The notes: a model not told the origin generated them from the letters alone. A stretch of 25,524 bases of DNA from CAYNLG01 sp964397995 (GCA_964397995.1 CAYNLG010000057.1:1-25524), one strand, 5' to 3'. Numbered from the stretch's first letter, positions 7,901-15,454 are shown. Program-made: numbers and translations.

Positions 7901-8065
7901 TTCGGCGCGGCCGGACTCGAAATCGCCCTCGACGCCGGCCTGGAAGATGCGCACGCCCGTTCGGATGAGGCCGGCGGGGGTGTTCGCGTCAAGGGCGATG
8001 GCGGCCCAGCCGATGGAATCGGACCCGATGTCGAGGCCGAGGAGATAAGGACGGGCGTCCGGCAT
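4928..8065 (-). CDS. cas9: CRISPR-associated endonuclease Cas9, type II-C, 1045 aa
   Basis: RNA-guided DNA nuclease that uses crRNA and tracrRNA to cut double-stranded targets. Order of parts: RuvC-I with Asp12 (LLGLDIGSDSIGW); Arg-rich bridge helix at about 52-85; helical recognition lobe to about 490; RuvC-II with Glu505 (ERIHIELARDM); HNH with the FDIEHIIPFSRS motif (Asp584, His587) and the Asn of HEFNRH (610); RuvC-III with NDHRHHAVDA (His735/736, Asp739); then a ~300-residue wedge and PAM-interacting region. All catalytic residues are present, so it appears active. The length is typical of compact II-C enzymes. The ATG at 8065 is preferred because AAGGAG lies 7 nt upstream; an in-frame ATG at 8083 would add six residues but lacks such a site. 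First gene of the cas9-cas1-cas2 operon, overlapping cas1 by 4 bp. Confidence 0.98.
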   Translation of the reverse strand: MPDARPYLLGLDIGSDSIGWAAIALDANTPAGLIRTGVRIFQAGVEGDFESGRAESRAAPRREARLRRRLGDRRRRRQIKLFRLLQRHGLLPEGGRREVLEALDRELVAKYVHAPFEPCTPERRQRAHVLPYFLRARALDQKLEPHELGRALYHLAQRRGFKSNRKRAERKGENLGKVKEEIEGLRKAMAEAGARTLGEHLASLDPEQTRIRQRWTARDMYEEEFEAVWSAQAAHHPDVLTDDLKRRAHKAIFFQRPLKSAKGLVGPCEFERGKRRASWSLPLAQRFRLLQQVGNTRVIEPDGRSRFLTPDERDTLIAALNDAESLTFTKAKKLMGLSNRAKFGFEEGGEKRFNGNATRARLLAVFGERWDAFSSDEREQILQDLRSIQKRDVLVRRGRDVWGLDPADADAFADTNLPDDYCGLSRRALEKIVPLLQDGVPYATAVKEVYGEFHAHPEPLDQLPPVDRFMGHLRNPAVHRALTELRKVINALVRAYGKPERIHIELARDMRQSKKHRQQTAQRNRANQKRREDAAKRIVAEFGDDPKGGDILKVLLADECNWECPYTGNTISMDTLLGNNPQFDIEHIIPFSRSLDNRYPNLTLCHHEFNRHVKRNLTPREAMAHDEPAWDLVLARVKRFKGDMAKAKLARFLMTADEVNEMLADFSARQLTDTRFTTRQAMQYLAMLYGGLFDAAGRRRVQATSGGATKFLRDEWYLNEILGDGGTKTRNDHRHHAVDAVAVALTSAGTIKALADAAERAPEEGKRRFAAVPYPWDRFPDTVRESIDAIIVSHRPNRRLSGGFHEETFYSPPRKAKGGKTVVHVHKPLESLSANQVEAIVDPTIRRMVQDKLDEKGGTPAQVFKNGANLPVIIGRNHRRIPIKAVRIAVQQKTEKLGNGDAARHVKPGANHHVEILEVTGKNGKVKWTGRMVSSLQAQRRHARKEPVISKKAAKNAKYFSSLHAGDTIQIEDTSKAPGGAYLVRAISQQASGGIRFECIELKDARLKADIKKAHQWFSFSPDSLRQCGCRKIEVTPLGDVRRAR

Positions 8066-8076
8066 GAAATTTCTCC

Positions 8077-8105
8077 TTGACATGGGCAGCAGGGCCGCGT
8101 ATAAG
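8077..8105 (+). promoter_or_regulatory. tracrRNA promoter
   Basis: TTGACA (8077-8082), 17 bp, then TATAAG (8100-8105): a near-consensus sigma-70 promoter. Expected initiation near 8112 places the RNA 5' end directly at the anti-repeat. The -35 overlaps the last two bases of the cas9 Shine-Dalgarno (AAGGAG on the minus strand, 8078-8073), so the promoter lies within the cas9 5' leader. Confidence 0.85.
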
Positions 8106-8113
8106 GGTGGGCA

Positions 8114-8142
8114 AGTGTACCAGAGCGGCGGATGACCGTCAA
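8114..8142 (-). promoter_or_regulatory. probable cas9 promoter on the opposite strand of the tracrRNA anti-repeat
   Basis: Reading the minus strand, TTGACG (8142-8137), 17 bp, then TACACT (8119-8114), preceded by TGG to give the extended -10 TGGTACACT found in every CRISPR repeat. Initiation near 8107 gives a ~42-nt cas9 leader. Relative to the repeat, this copy has one extra base that turns TTGCGG/16 bp into TTGACG/17 bp, a better promoter. The whole element lies within the DNA encoding the anti-repeat. Confidence 0.7.
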
Positions 8143-8192
8143 GTTACAGTAAGGATCATTCGATCCGCGGGCTCCGCCCCACGGGGCGACCT

Positions 8193-8220
8193 GACGCGTC
8201 TCAACGGCGCGTCTTTTTTT
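8193..8220 (+). terminator. intrinsic terminator of the tracrRNA
   Basis: GACGCG (8193-8198) pairs with CGCGTC (8208-8213) around a 9-nt loop and is followed at once by seven T (8214-8220). This fixes the 3' end of the tracrRNA. Confidence 0.88.
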
Positions 8221-8310
8221 GCGCCCACGGCACGTGCCAATCGCGGGGAAACCCGGGCGCGGGGGTCTGGTTCAACCCCACGGAATCGGACGTTGGGAGA
8301 GGGGTTTCGT

Positions 8311-10710
8311 ATGGCACGAGGCACGTTGACGATGGGGGCGCTGGCCGTGGTGATGGGTGTGGCCGCGGGGGCGGGGCGTGCGGCCGGCGAGGCGGGGGAT
8401 GGTGCGTGGCCGAGGTGGGGGGGCGGGGCCGACCGGAACATGGTGGCGCCGGGCGTGACGTTGCCTGAGTCGTTCGACCCGGGTATCCGTGGGTCGAAGC
8501 GGGCCGATCCGGACCTCTCGGCCAGCCGCCACGTCCGCTGGATCACCCGCCTGGGGCCGCGCACTTACGGGAGCCCGGTCGTCGCGTGGGGGCGGGTGCT
8601 GATCGGCACGACGACGGGCGGCCTGGCCCACACGTGGGGCCCCGCGCCGCAGGGGGTGGGCAAGTCGGGGGGCGACCTGGTGTGCCTGGAGGCGGCCACG
8701 GGGCGGGGGCTCTGGCATTTGCCGCTGCCGAAGCTTTCGAGCCGCGTTGCCCACCACGCCGACACCGGTTACGGGATGTGCGCGACGGCCACGATCGAGG
8801 GCGACCGGGCGTACATGGTCAGCAACCGGGGGGAGGTTCTGTGCCTCGACCTGGGCGGGATGGCCGACGGCAACGACGGGCCGTTCAGGGACGAGGCGGC
8901 GTTGCTGGCCCCGACCGATGACCGCGGCGAGACGGCCCCGCCGGCCGCGCTGCCGCCCGACTGCGGCGACGTGCTCTGGTCCTATGACATGGTCCGCGAG
9001 ACGGGGGCCCATCCGCACGACGCGTCCAGTTCGTCGGTGCTGGTCCACGGCGAGCTGCTGTACGTCTCGACGGGCAACGGGCGGAACGAGCGCGAGGACC
9101 AGGTGCCCAGCCCGGAGGCGCCGAGCCTGATTGTCCTGGCGAAGGGGACGGGGCGGCTGGTGGCGTGGGACGCCGAGGGCATCGGCACGCGGATGTGGAA
9201 GAGCCAGTGGTCATCGCCGTCCCTGTCGGTAGCGGAGGGTACGGAACGGATCGTTTTCGGGGCGGGCGACGGCCGGTGCTACGCGTTCGAGCCGGTGGGG
9301 GAGGCCGACCCGGACGCGGTGCAGACGCTGCGGTGCCTGTGGGCGACGGACTGCAACCATCCGGACTACCGGCGGGCGGACTTCGAGCTGGCGGCGCGGC
9401 CGACCCGTCAGCCCGGGCCGAGCGAGATCGTCGCGACGCCCGTCTGCCACGAGGGGCGCGTGTACGTGAGCGTCGGCCGCGACCCGGCTCACCCCGTGGG
9501 CAAGGGGTGCCTCGTGTGCCTCGACGCCGCGACGGGGCGGCGGCTGTGGGCGTACGGCGCGATCGGGCCGTGCCTGGCGACGGCGGCGGTGGCTGACGGG
9601 CTCGTTTACGTCGGGGAGGTTCGGCGCACGTTCCATTGTGTGGACGCGGCCGACGGCAAGCCCGTGTGGACGCACGCGATCCGCGGGGAGATCTGGGGCT
9701 CGGCCCTGGTCGCGGACGGCAAGGTGTACGTGCCGACGACGCGTGGGCTCTTGGTCTTCGCGGCCGGGCGCGAGAAGCGGGTGCTGGCGACGGTGAAGCT
9801 GGATGCGCCGCTCTACGCGACGCCCTGTGCCGCGGGGGACGTGCTGTATGTGGCTTCGGCGCGGCACCTGTATGCGGTGGAGGCGGGGCGCGAGGGCCCG
9901 GACGCGGCGCCAGGGCCGCCGACGCCCGGCGACGCGAACCTGACGATGGTGCTGCGCGGCGCCCGGGGGGCGGGACGCGACCTGGTGCTGCACGTGATGA
10001 CCCGCGGCGGGCACGTGGTGCACGGTTTCGCGGAGGAGGCGGACGCGGCGGCCGAGACGCTGGCGCTCGACCTGGCGGACGTGACGGTGGACGGGGACGC
10101 GCTGGGCGGGACGGTGCGGATGGCGCCGGGCGCGGATGCGTCGGACGAGGAGGCGGGCGACGCCGATGCGCCGGGTCTGGCGGCCGAGATGACGCTCGAC
10201 GTCAGGGCGTGCGGCACGATGGCGTCGGGTACATGGGCCGGGCCGGTCGAGGGGACACGCGCGACGGGGGCGGTCGAGGGCACGCTCGGGCCGCCGGCAC
10301 GAGCGCCGCAGCCGGGGCGCGTTCGGCTGGACCTGGTCGGCACCGCGGGTGGCCCCGACGCGGGCACGGAGCACTGGGCCGTCGCGCTGACGCTCCACGA
10401 CGGGGGCATCCGCGGCGCCACCGTGAGCCGGGACGGCGAACCGCTGGACGCGACGGTGAGGGGCGGCGTCACGGTTTACGAGGACCGCTTTGCGGCGCGG
10501 ATTCGTGTGCGGCCGAACCTGGCGGACGAGAAGGCCGCCAAGGCCGGCGAGGTGCGCCTCGAGGCCGAGGGCGTGTGCGTGGGCGAGCGGTGCGGCGGGG
10601 CGTTCGAGGCGAAGCGCGGCAAGAAGGAGCCCGTGACGCGCGGCCGGTTCGGCGGCACGCTTGTGGCGGCGGACGAGGTCGAGGACACCGCCCCCGCGGC
10701 GACCCACTGA
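8311..10710 (+). CDS. secreted PQQ-type beta-propeller protein with a C-terminal beta-rich module
   Basis: 799 aa. The ATG at 8311 has a GGGAGAGGGG purine tract 7-8 nt upstream and begins a signal peptide (MARGTLTMGALAVVMGVAAG, cleavage near residue 25). Residues ~31-530 are a WD/PQQ-like propeller with repeated blades such as LVCLEAATGRGLW, GCLVCLDAATGRRLWAYG, FHCVDAADGKPVW and ALVADGKVYVPTTRG, opened by PRWGGGADRNM. Propellers of this type in planctomycetes are usually extracytoplasmic and often lack bound PQQ, so a dehydrogenase function is not assumed. Residues ~545-799 form a separate beta-rich region with phrases like VTVDGDALGGTVRM and GAVEGTLG, similar in style to the N-terminus of the convergent neighbour. 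Transcribed after the tracrRNA terminator; its stop is 6 bp from the stop of that neighbour. Confidence 0.85.
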   Translation: MARGTLTMGALAVVMGVAAGAGRAAGEAGDGAWPRWGGGADRNMVAPGVTLPESFDPGIRGSKRADPDLSASRHVRWITRLGPRTYGSPVVAWGRVLIGTTTGGLAHTWGPAPQGVGKSGGDLVCLEAATGRGLWHLPLPKLSSRVAHHADTGYGMCATATIEGDRAYMVSNRGEVLCLDLGGMADGNDGPFRDEAALLAPTDDRGETAPPAALPPDCGDVLWSYDMVRETGAHPHDASSSSVLVHGELLYVSTGNGRNEREDQVPSPEAPSLIVLAKGTGRLVAWDAEGIGTRMWKSQWSSPSLSVAEGTERIVFGAGDGRCYAFEPVGEADPDAVQTLRCLWATDCNHPDYRRADFELAARPTRQPGPSEIVATPVCHEGRVYVSVGRDPAHPVGKGCLVCLDAATGRRLWAYGAIGPCLATAAVADGLVYVGEVRRTFHCVDAADGKPVWTHAIRGEIWGSALVADGKVYVPTTRGLLVFAAGREKRVLATVKLDAPLYATPCAAGDVLYVASARHLYAVEAGREGPDAAPGPPTPGDANLTMVLRGARGAGRDLVLHVMTRGGHVVHGFAEEADAAAETLALDLADVTVDGDALGGTVRMAPGADASDEEAGDADAPGLAAEMTLDVRACGTMASGTWAGPVEGTRATGAVEGTLGPPARAPQPGRVRLDLVGTAGGPDAGTEHWAVALTLHDGGIRGATVSRDGEPLDATVRGGVTVYEDRFAARIRVRPNLADEKAAKAGEVRLEAEGVCVGERCGGAFEAKRGKKEPVTRGRFGGTLVAADEVEDTAPAATH

Positions 10711-10716
10711 GCCCCC

Positions 10717-13700
10717 TCACCGCGCCGCTGGGCCGGCCGTTTCGTCCGCCGCCAGGGCCTCCAGCCGCTCCCTCGCTCGGCGCGCCAGGTACGACTCCGG
10801 CAGGGCCTTCACGATCCGCTGCAGCACGTCCTTGCGTTGGCGGATGCGGTCGAGCCACTCCTTCTCGGCGGCCGACGGGAGCTGGAGCGGCGTGAAGCGG
10901 GGCGTGATCGTCAGGCGCCCGACGGGCGGGATGCGCGGCGCGTCGATGCGGACGAGCATCGGATGCCGCCCGGGCTCGAACAGCAGGGGCGTCTCGGACG
11001 GGACCTCGCGGCCGTCGATCCAGGCCCGCGCCCCGAGCATCATGAACCGCATGGCCGCCTGTTCCGGCACGTCCAGGACCGTGGCGTAGGCGAGCATGCG
11101 GCCGTCCCGGCCGGCAAGGGCCTTGTCGACGTCGATGGCGTAGGTGGGCGTGTAGAAGGTTCCGCTGCTGCGGAAGACTTTCGTCATGCCCCGCATGAAC
11201 CGCCAGTCGGCCGGGAGGCGCCGCCACGGGCTGCGCTCGCCGCCGACGGCCAGCACCTCGCCGGGGCGGGGCACGAAGTCGGCACGGTTGGCGTCCCACA
11301 GGGCGACGCCTTCGGGCGGGATCGGCAGCGGCCCCGCCACCAGCCACCGCGTCGGCGGGATGAACGGGCGCAGCCGCTCCACCGGCATGCCCAGCGAGGG
11401 CTCGAACCCTTCCGGCGGGGCGAGCGGAAGCAGGCCGTAGTGGGGGCGGCGGCCGATCTCGGCCAGCACGTACTTCGCCAGCGCCCGCAGGTCCGCGTCG
11501 CGCGCCTCGGGTGTGCCGCGCCCCACCGCCACCACCGACCCGTCGATCCGCAGGATCATGCGCGGCCCGTCGAAGGCGGGCGCCGCCCGCAGCGTGCCTT
11601 CCTCGAAGACGTGGGGCAGGAGGAGGCAGGGCGTGTCGCCCGGCCGCAGGAACGTGACGGCGGCCTTGGGCGGCGAGCGGTGGGCGGCGCGGCCGTGGTC
11701 GGACTGGACGAGGACGTCGCCCGCCCGCACCAGCGGCAGCGGGGTGAAGGCCGTTCGGATGACCGGGTTCGGGCGGGCCAGGTGCTGGCCCAGCTCCGGT
11801 TCGTAGACGTCGAGTTGGTCCCAGTTGATGGGCGCGTGGCCGCCGTTCTCGTCGCAGCTGCGCGGCACGTAGATGAGGCCGTCGAGGACGATCCCCGCCC
11901 GGGTCTGCTGGTTCGAGGACGTTCCGCCCCGTCGCGTCTGCCAGAGCTTGCGGCAGGCGACGCGGCCGCCGGCGTCCACCCAGAACCGCAGGGCGGCCTG
12001 CCCCAGGTTCCGCGCGAACAGGTACGCCACGTTCTCGTGGACGAGCGGCGTGATCGGCCCCGGCAGGTCGAACTGCCGCCGGTACAGGATCCGCCCGTCG
12101 GCCCCGTCGACGACCGTGCCGTCGGGCGTCACGAAGACGTACCGGTCGGGGGGGTCGCCCGCGAGGCGGACCGGCGCGAGCCCGGGGTCGCCGGTCGAGC
12201 CGACGGGGGCCAGGGGGTCGCTTTGCCAGGCGGGGTCGCCGGAGGCGGCGTCGAAGGCCGCCAGGACGTACGGCCGGCGGTTCTCGCCCTCCCGCGGGGC
12301 GACGGTGCCGACCACGACGAGCCGGTCGCCGCAGACGACCGGCGAGTGGTCGATGCCCCCGTCCCACGGGAGGCCGGTCACGCGTTCCCAGACGACCTCG
12401 CCGTCGAGCGTATAGCAGGCGGCGACGCCCGTGCCGTAGACGACCCAGACGCGGTCGCCGACGCGGACCGGGGCGGCTGTGGCGCGCCGGCCGAGGCCGC
12501 TGCGGCTGCTGACCGCGACGCCGGTTGCCTCCAGCCGGTCCATCAGCGGTTGCCAGGCCGCCTCCAGCGTCCGGCGCCGGCCGCCGATCTCCTCGAGGCT
12601 CGCCTCCAGGCGGGCCACCTCGGCGGCGTCGGGCGCCCGCGCCTTCTGGGCGTCGCGAAGGTCGCGCCGCGCCTTGTTCCACTCCCGTTCCAGGGCCGCC
12701 AACCGGCCGAGCACTCCCGGCAGGTCCTCGAAGCGCGCGGCCTTGGCCTCGTCGTCGAAGAGGTTCGCGCCGCGGCGCCACCGCTCCGCGCCCGTCTCGC
12801 TGTCCAGGCAGACGAGCGTATGCGGCTCGACAGTAACGAAGACGCGGCCGCCGGCTACGACGGGCGGGCCGTCCGACCCCCCGACGGGGGCCCGCCAGAC
12901 GACGTTCTCGCCCTCGACCACGTCCCAGTGCATGGGCGGCTCGGCGTCCGGGAAGTGCCGCCCGTCGGCCGCGTAGTATCCGTGGGCCGCCGACGGCGAG
13001 CGGGCATGGGCGGCCCGCTCGGCTTCGCGGGCCTTGGCCAGGGCCTCGCCTTCGCGCGGCCGGCCGCGCGTCGCCACCCAGACGGTGACGCCCGACCGGT
13101 CGAAGCCGCTTGGGTGGTGGAACGTGATGGACCGCTTGCCGCTCTCGATCAGCAGTTCGTTCGCCCCTTTGACAAGGGGCACCTCGAAGATACTGACCGA
13201 CGCGGGCTCGTGGTCCGGTCCGCTATCCCAGACGAGGCGACCGTTGACCCAGAGGCGGCCCCAGTCGGCCGCCCGCACCGCCAACCACAGGGGCCGCGCG
13301 TCCGACGACCGCAGCGTCGTGGCGGCGTACCAGGTGTGCGACCGGCTCGCGTTCTGCCGGTCGTAGAACATCGAGTTCACCGGGTACGACCCGTATCCGG
13401 TGTAACCCGAGGCTTGGGTGAAGGTGTCACGCCACGACTCGGGGTGCGGCCGGAGGACCTCGTCTCGCGTCCGAACCTCGTGCCAGGCGCGGCGAATGGT
13501 CAGGGTCTCGGCGAGTTTGGGGCGCGGCACGGCGTACGTGACGCCTTCGATCGGCACGACCGACGGCAGGTGCGCGGGATGCCACGACCGCGAGCGGCCC
13601 TGGCGCTCGATGGGTCCGACGGCCCGCCACGTGCTGACGACGCGCCACTGCTGCGGCCCGGCCTGGCCGACGGTCTCGGGCAGGGCGTCGCCCGCCAGCG

Positions 13701-15156
13701 GCTCGGGCGGCAGGTACGGGCCGAAATCGCCGTCGTCCGGGGCCACGTGCCCCACGAGCGGGGCCGGGCCCTCCGCGGCCGCGGTCCGGACATACCGGGC
13801 CAGGGCCTCAATGTAGGCCGTCCGCGCGGTGGCGCCCGCGCACAGCGGGGCCGGCATCTCCAAGGCCCGACCGAACGACGCCTCGCCCGACACCGGCAGA
13901 TGCGCCAGCGTCAGGAGGGCGGCGTGGGCGCGGCGATAGGCATCGACGGCGGCCCACAGGTCGTCCGTCGCGTCCGGCCACACGGGCGACTCAAAAGGCG
14001 GCACGTCCAGACTGCCGATCGCCTTGATCTGGCCCGGGGCGGGGCGGACGCGGCCGTCGATGGGCCCCGTCAAGCGCCCGTCGGCCCCGTCGACGGTATA
14101 GGTGCCCAGGAGGCTCTGCCACGCCTTGCCCGCGATGGTGCCCTCGTACGCCCCCTGGTCGCCGCTCGCCTCGTAGCGCCCGCGCACCGCCCCGTCGCGG
14201 ATGGTGGCGGCGACCTTGCAGGTGACGCGGCGGACGCGCGTCCCGTCCGGGCCCCGGCCGGGCACCCACGGGTCCGGCAGCAGCGTGACGACCAGCGTCC
14301 CGACCAGGCGGCCGTCCTCCCAGGCGAGGCCGTCGGCGTCGACCGTGTGGATGGCCCGGTTCCACGAGGGCGTGTGGCCCTCGCCGCCGACCCATTCGTC
14401 CCCTTCGCGGACCAGGGTAACGGTCAGAGGGTTCCGCGGATGCGGGAAGAGTTGGGCATCGGCCTCGCCGGGGCGCATCTTCGTCGTCTCGTCGGGGGCG
14501 GGCATGCGGCCCGGGCGGTCGTCGCCCGCGAAGGCCGAGAACGTGAGCTCCAGGACGAGGCGCTGCGGGACGAGCCGGGCGTCCAGCGTGAACGTGTGCG
14601 GGCGCGGAAAGACCCGGTGCCGCCCGCCCATGTGCCAGTTCATCACCGCCCGGCGCTGGGCCTTGAGCATCGAGTGCATGTTCTCGCCCTCGCCGTAGTC
14701 GCGGTGAAGGTTGATGCGGCCGATCTCGGCGACGACGGTGCCCGTGAGCCGCTCGCCGTCCCACGCCAGGGCCGACGCGTCGATGCCGTGAACCGAGAGC
14801 TTCGTCTCGAAGCGGCCATTCACCGTGCGGAGCGACGGCCGCGTCCATCCGTCCCCGAGCCGGAAGAGCGAGAGGATGGCGTGTTCGCGGCGGACGCCGG
14901 AGGGGTCGATCTGGGCGGCGTTGGCGTGGTGGACCAGGGCGCCCTCCAGGGTCAGGACGACCTCCCGGGGCCGCGCCCCGGGGGTGTCGCCGGGCAGGGC
15001 CGCCTCGATGTGCCGGACCAGGTCGGCCTGAAGGGCCGTGAGGTCGCGGCCGGCATCGGCCGCACCGTGTCCCGACGCGGCGGCGCTGGTTGCCAGAAGG
15101 GTCGCCAGAACGGCGCTTGCCACGTGGGCCGGAAGACATCGCATCCTGCGGTTCAT
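10717..15156 (-). CDS. giant secreted multidomain protein with PQQ-type beta-propeller, 1479 aa
   Basis: The ATG at 15156 is preceded by GAGGAG (9 nt) and starts a signal peptide (MNRRMRCLPAHVASAVLATL, cleavage near 28). Residues ~40-380 contain repeated beta-modules (LAWDGERLTGTVVAEI, LAWEDGRLVGTLVVTL, ATIRDGAVRGRYEASG). Residues ~500-690 look like a carbohydrate-binding-type beta-sandwich (WGRLWVNGRLVWDSG, then VPLVKGANELLIESGKRS). From ~740 to ~1250 is a propeller (HTLVCLDSETGAERW, AAFDAASGDPAW). It is interrupted at about 808-875 by a charged coiled coil (LAALEREWNKARRDLRDAQK). The C-terminus has another beta-region and a short basic helix. Probably exported; the substrate is unknown. A small hydrophobic ORF and a candidate promoter lie upstream on the same strand. 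The long plus-strand frame opposite it is a GC-driven shadow. Confidence 0.85.
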   Translation of the reverse strand: MNRRMRCLPAHVASAVLATLLATSAAASGHGAADAGRDLTALQADLVRHIEAALPGDTPGARPREVVLTLEGALVHHANAAQIDPSGVRREHAILSLFRLGDGWTRPSLRTVNGRFETKLSVHGIDASALAWDGERLTGTVVAEIGRINLHRDYGEGENMHSMLKAQRRAVMNWHMGGRHRVFPRPHTFTLDARLVPQRLVLELTFSAFAGDDRPGRMPAPDETTKMRPGEADAQLFPHPRNPLTVTLVREGDEWVGGEGHTPSWNRAIHTVDADGLAWEDGRLVGTLVVTLLPDPWVPGRGPDGTRVRRVTCKVAATIRDGAVRGRYEASGDQGAYEGTIAGKAWQSLLGTYTVDGADGRLTGPIDGRVRPAPGQIKAIGSLDVPPFESPVWPDATDDLWAAVDAYRRAHAALLTLAHLPVSGEASFGRALEMPAPLCAGATARTAYIEALARYVRTAAAEGPAPLVGHVAPDDGDFGPYLPPEPLAGDALPETVGQAGPQQWRVVSTWRAVGPIERQGRSRSWHPAHLPSVVPIEGVTYAVPRPKLAETLTIRRAWHEVRTRDEVLRPHPESWRDTFTQASGYTGYGSYPVNSMFYDRQNASRSHTWYAATTLRSSDARPLWLAVRAADWGRLWVNGRLVWDSGPDHEPASVSIFEVPLVKGANELLIESGKRSITFHHPSGFDRSGVTVWVATRGRPREGEALAKAREAERAAHARSPSAAHGYYAADGRHFPDAEPPMHWDVVEGENVVWRAPVGGSDGPPVVAGGRVFVTVEPHTLVCLDSETGAERWRRGANLFDDEAKAARFEDLPGVLGRLAALEREWNKARRDLRDAQKARAPDAAEVARLEASLEEIGGRRRTLEAAWQPLMDRLEATGVAVSSRSGLGRRATAAPVRVGDRVWVVYGTGVAACYTLDGEVVWERVTGLPWDGGIDHSPVVCGDRLVVVGTVAPREGENRRPYVLAAFDAASGDPAWQSDPLAPVGSTGDPGLAPVRLAGDPPDRYVFVTPDGTVVDGADGRILYRRQFDLPGPITPLVHENVAYLFARNLGQAALRFWVDAGGRVACRKLWQTRRGGTSSNQQTRAGIVLDGLIYVPRSCDENGGHAPINWDQLDVYEPELGQHLARPNPVIRTAFTPLPLVRAGDVLVQSDHGRAAHRSPPKAAVTFLRPGDTPCLLLPHVFEEGTLRAAPAFDGPRMILRIDGSVVAVGRGTPEARDADLRALAKYVLAEIGRRPHYGLLPLAPPEGFEPSLGMPVERLRPFIPPTRWLVAGPLPIPPEGVALWDANRADFVPRPGEVLAVGGERSPWRRLPADWRFMRGMTKVFRSSGTFYTPTYAIDVDKALAGRDGRMLAYATVLDVPEQAAMRFMMLGARAWIDGREVPSETPLLFEPGRHPMLVRIDAPRIPPVGRLTITPRFTPLQLPSAAEKEWLDRIRQRKDVLQRIVKALPESYLARRARERLEALAADETAGPAAR

Positions 15157-15340
15157 GCGCGGGGTCTCCTCGCGTCGCGGGCTACCCCATTCAAGCCCGC
15201 GCCGCGGGCGCCGGTTCCGGTGGCAGGACAGTGGTGGGCGACCTGGTGGGGGGGACATGGCCTGGCCGCACGGCACATGCGCCGGTCCCGCGCACGGGGC
15301 TAAGCGGCGCAGGCGGCAATCGCGTCTGTGCGGTGGTTCT

Positions 15341-15406
15341 CTACCCCGCCACCAGCGCAAGCCCGGCCATCAGGGCGGCCACGGTCCACAGGATGATCCG
15401 CTGCAT
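15341..15406 (-). CDS. 21-codon hydrophobic small ORF
   Basis: The ATG at 15406 has a strong GGGAGGGAG Shine-Dalgarno ending 5 nt upstream. The frame encodes 21 residues and ends in TAG. After MQR it reads IILWTVAALMAGLALVAG, long enough for one transmembrane helix or a bare signal anchor. It lies 184 bp upstream of the giant propeller gene on the same strand, so it may be its leader ORF or a small membrane protein. It may equally be a relic of a signal peptide. I see nothing else in 15157-15340. Support comes only from the ribosome-binding site and the composition. Confidence 0.5.
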   Translation of the reverse strand: MQRIILWTVAALMAGLALVAG

Positions 15407-15454
15407 GGCGACTCCCTCCCCAGGGACGGGCACGCGGTGCCCTCGCTCGCCACT

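Larger units (their letters stand above)
8112..8220 (+). ncRNA. tracrRNA of the type II-C CRISPR-Cas9 system
   Basis: About 109 nt. Positions 8114-8150 form a 37-nt anti-repeat. Its first 17 bases (AGTGTACCAGAGCGGCG) are a perfect complement of the repeat 3' end. The remainder (GATGACCGTCAAGTTACAGT) pairs with the repeat 5' half through Watson-Crick and G-U pairs, with one bulged base and a two-base internal mismatch. TTACAGTAAGG corresponds to the conserved CTACAATAAGG of II-C tracrRNAs. Downstream are a GGATC-ATTC-GATCC hairpin (8153-8166), a CGCCC/GGGCG hairpin (8175-8188) and the terminator. It is transcribed divergently from cas9. The 5' end is predicted from the promoter. Confidence 0.92.

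Noticed and set aside
5240..8080. 946-residue plus-strand open frame opposite cas9
   Set aside because: Gly/Val/Ala/Leu-rich shadow of a GC-rich gene with no recognisable motif; the opposite strand encodes a complete Cas9.
8066..8083. Upstream ATG for cas9 (adds MSRRNF)
   Set aside because: No Shine-Dalgarno at the right distance; AAGGAG is well placed for the ATG at 8065 and would be inside the coding region otherwise.
10837..15303. ~1490-residue plus-strand open frame opposite the giant propeller gene
   Set aside because: Arg/Gly/Pro-rich shadow typical of high-GC antisense frames, without start context or domains.
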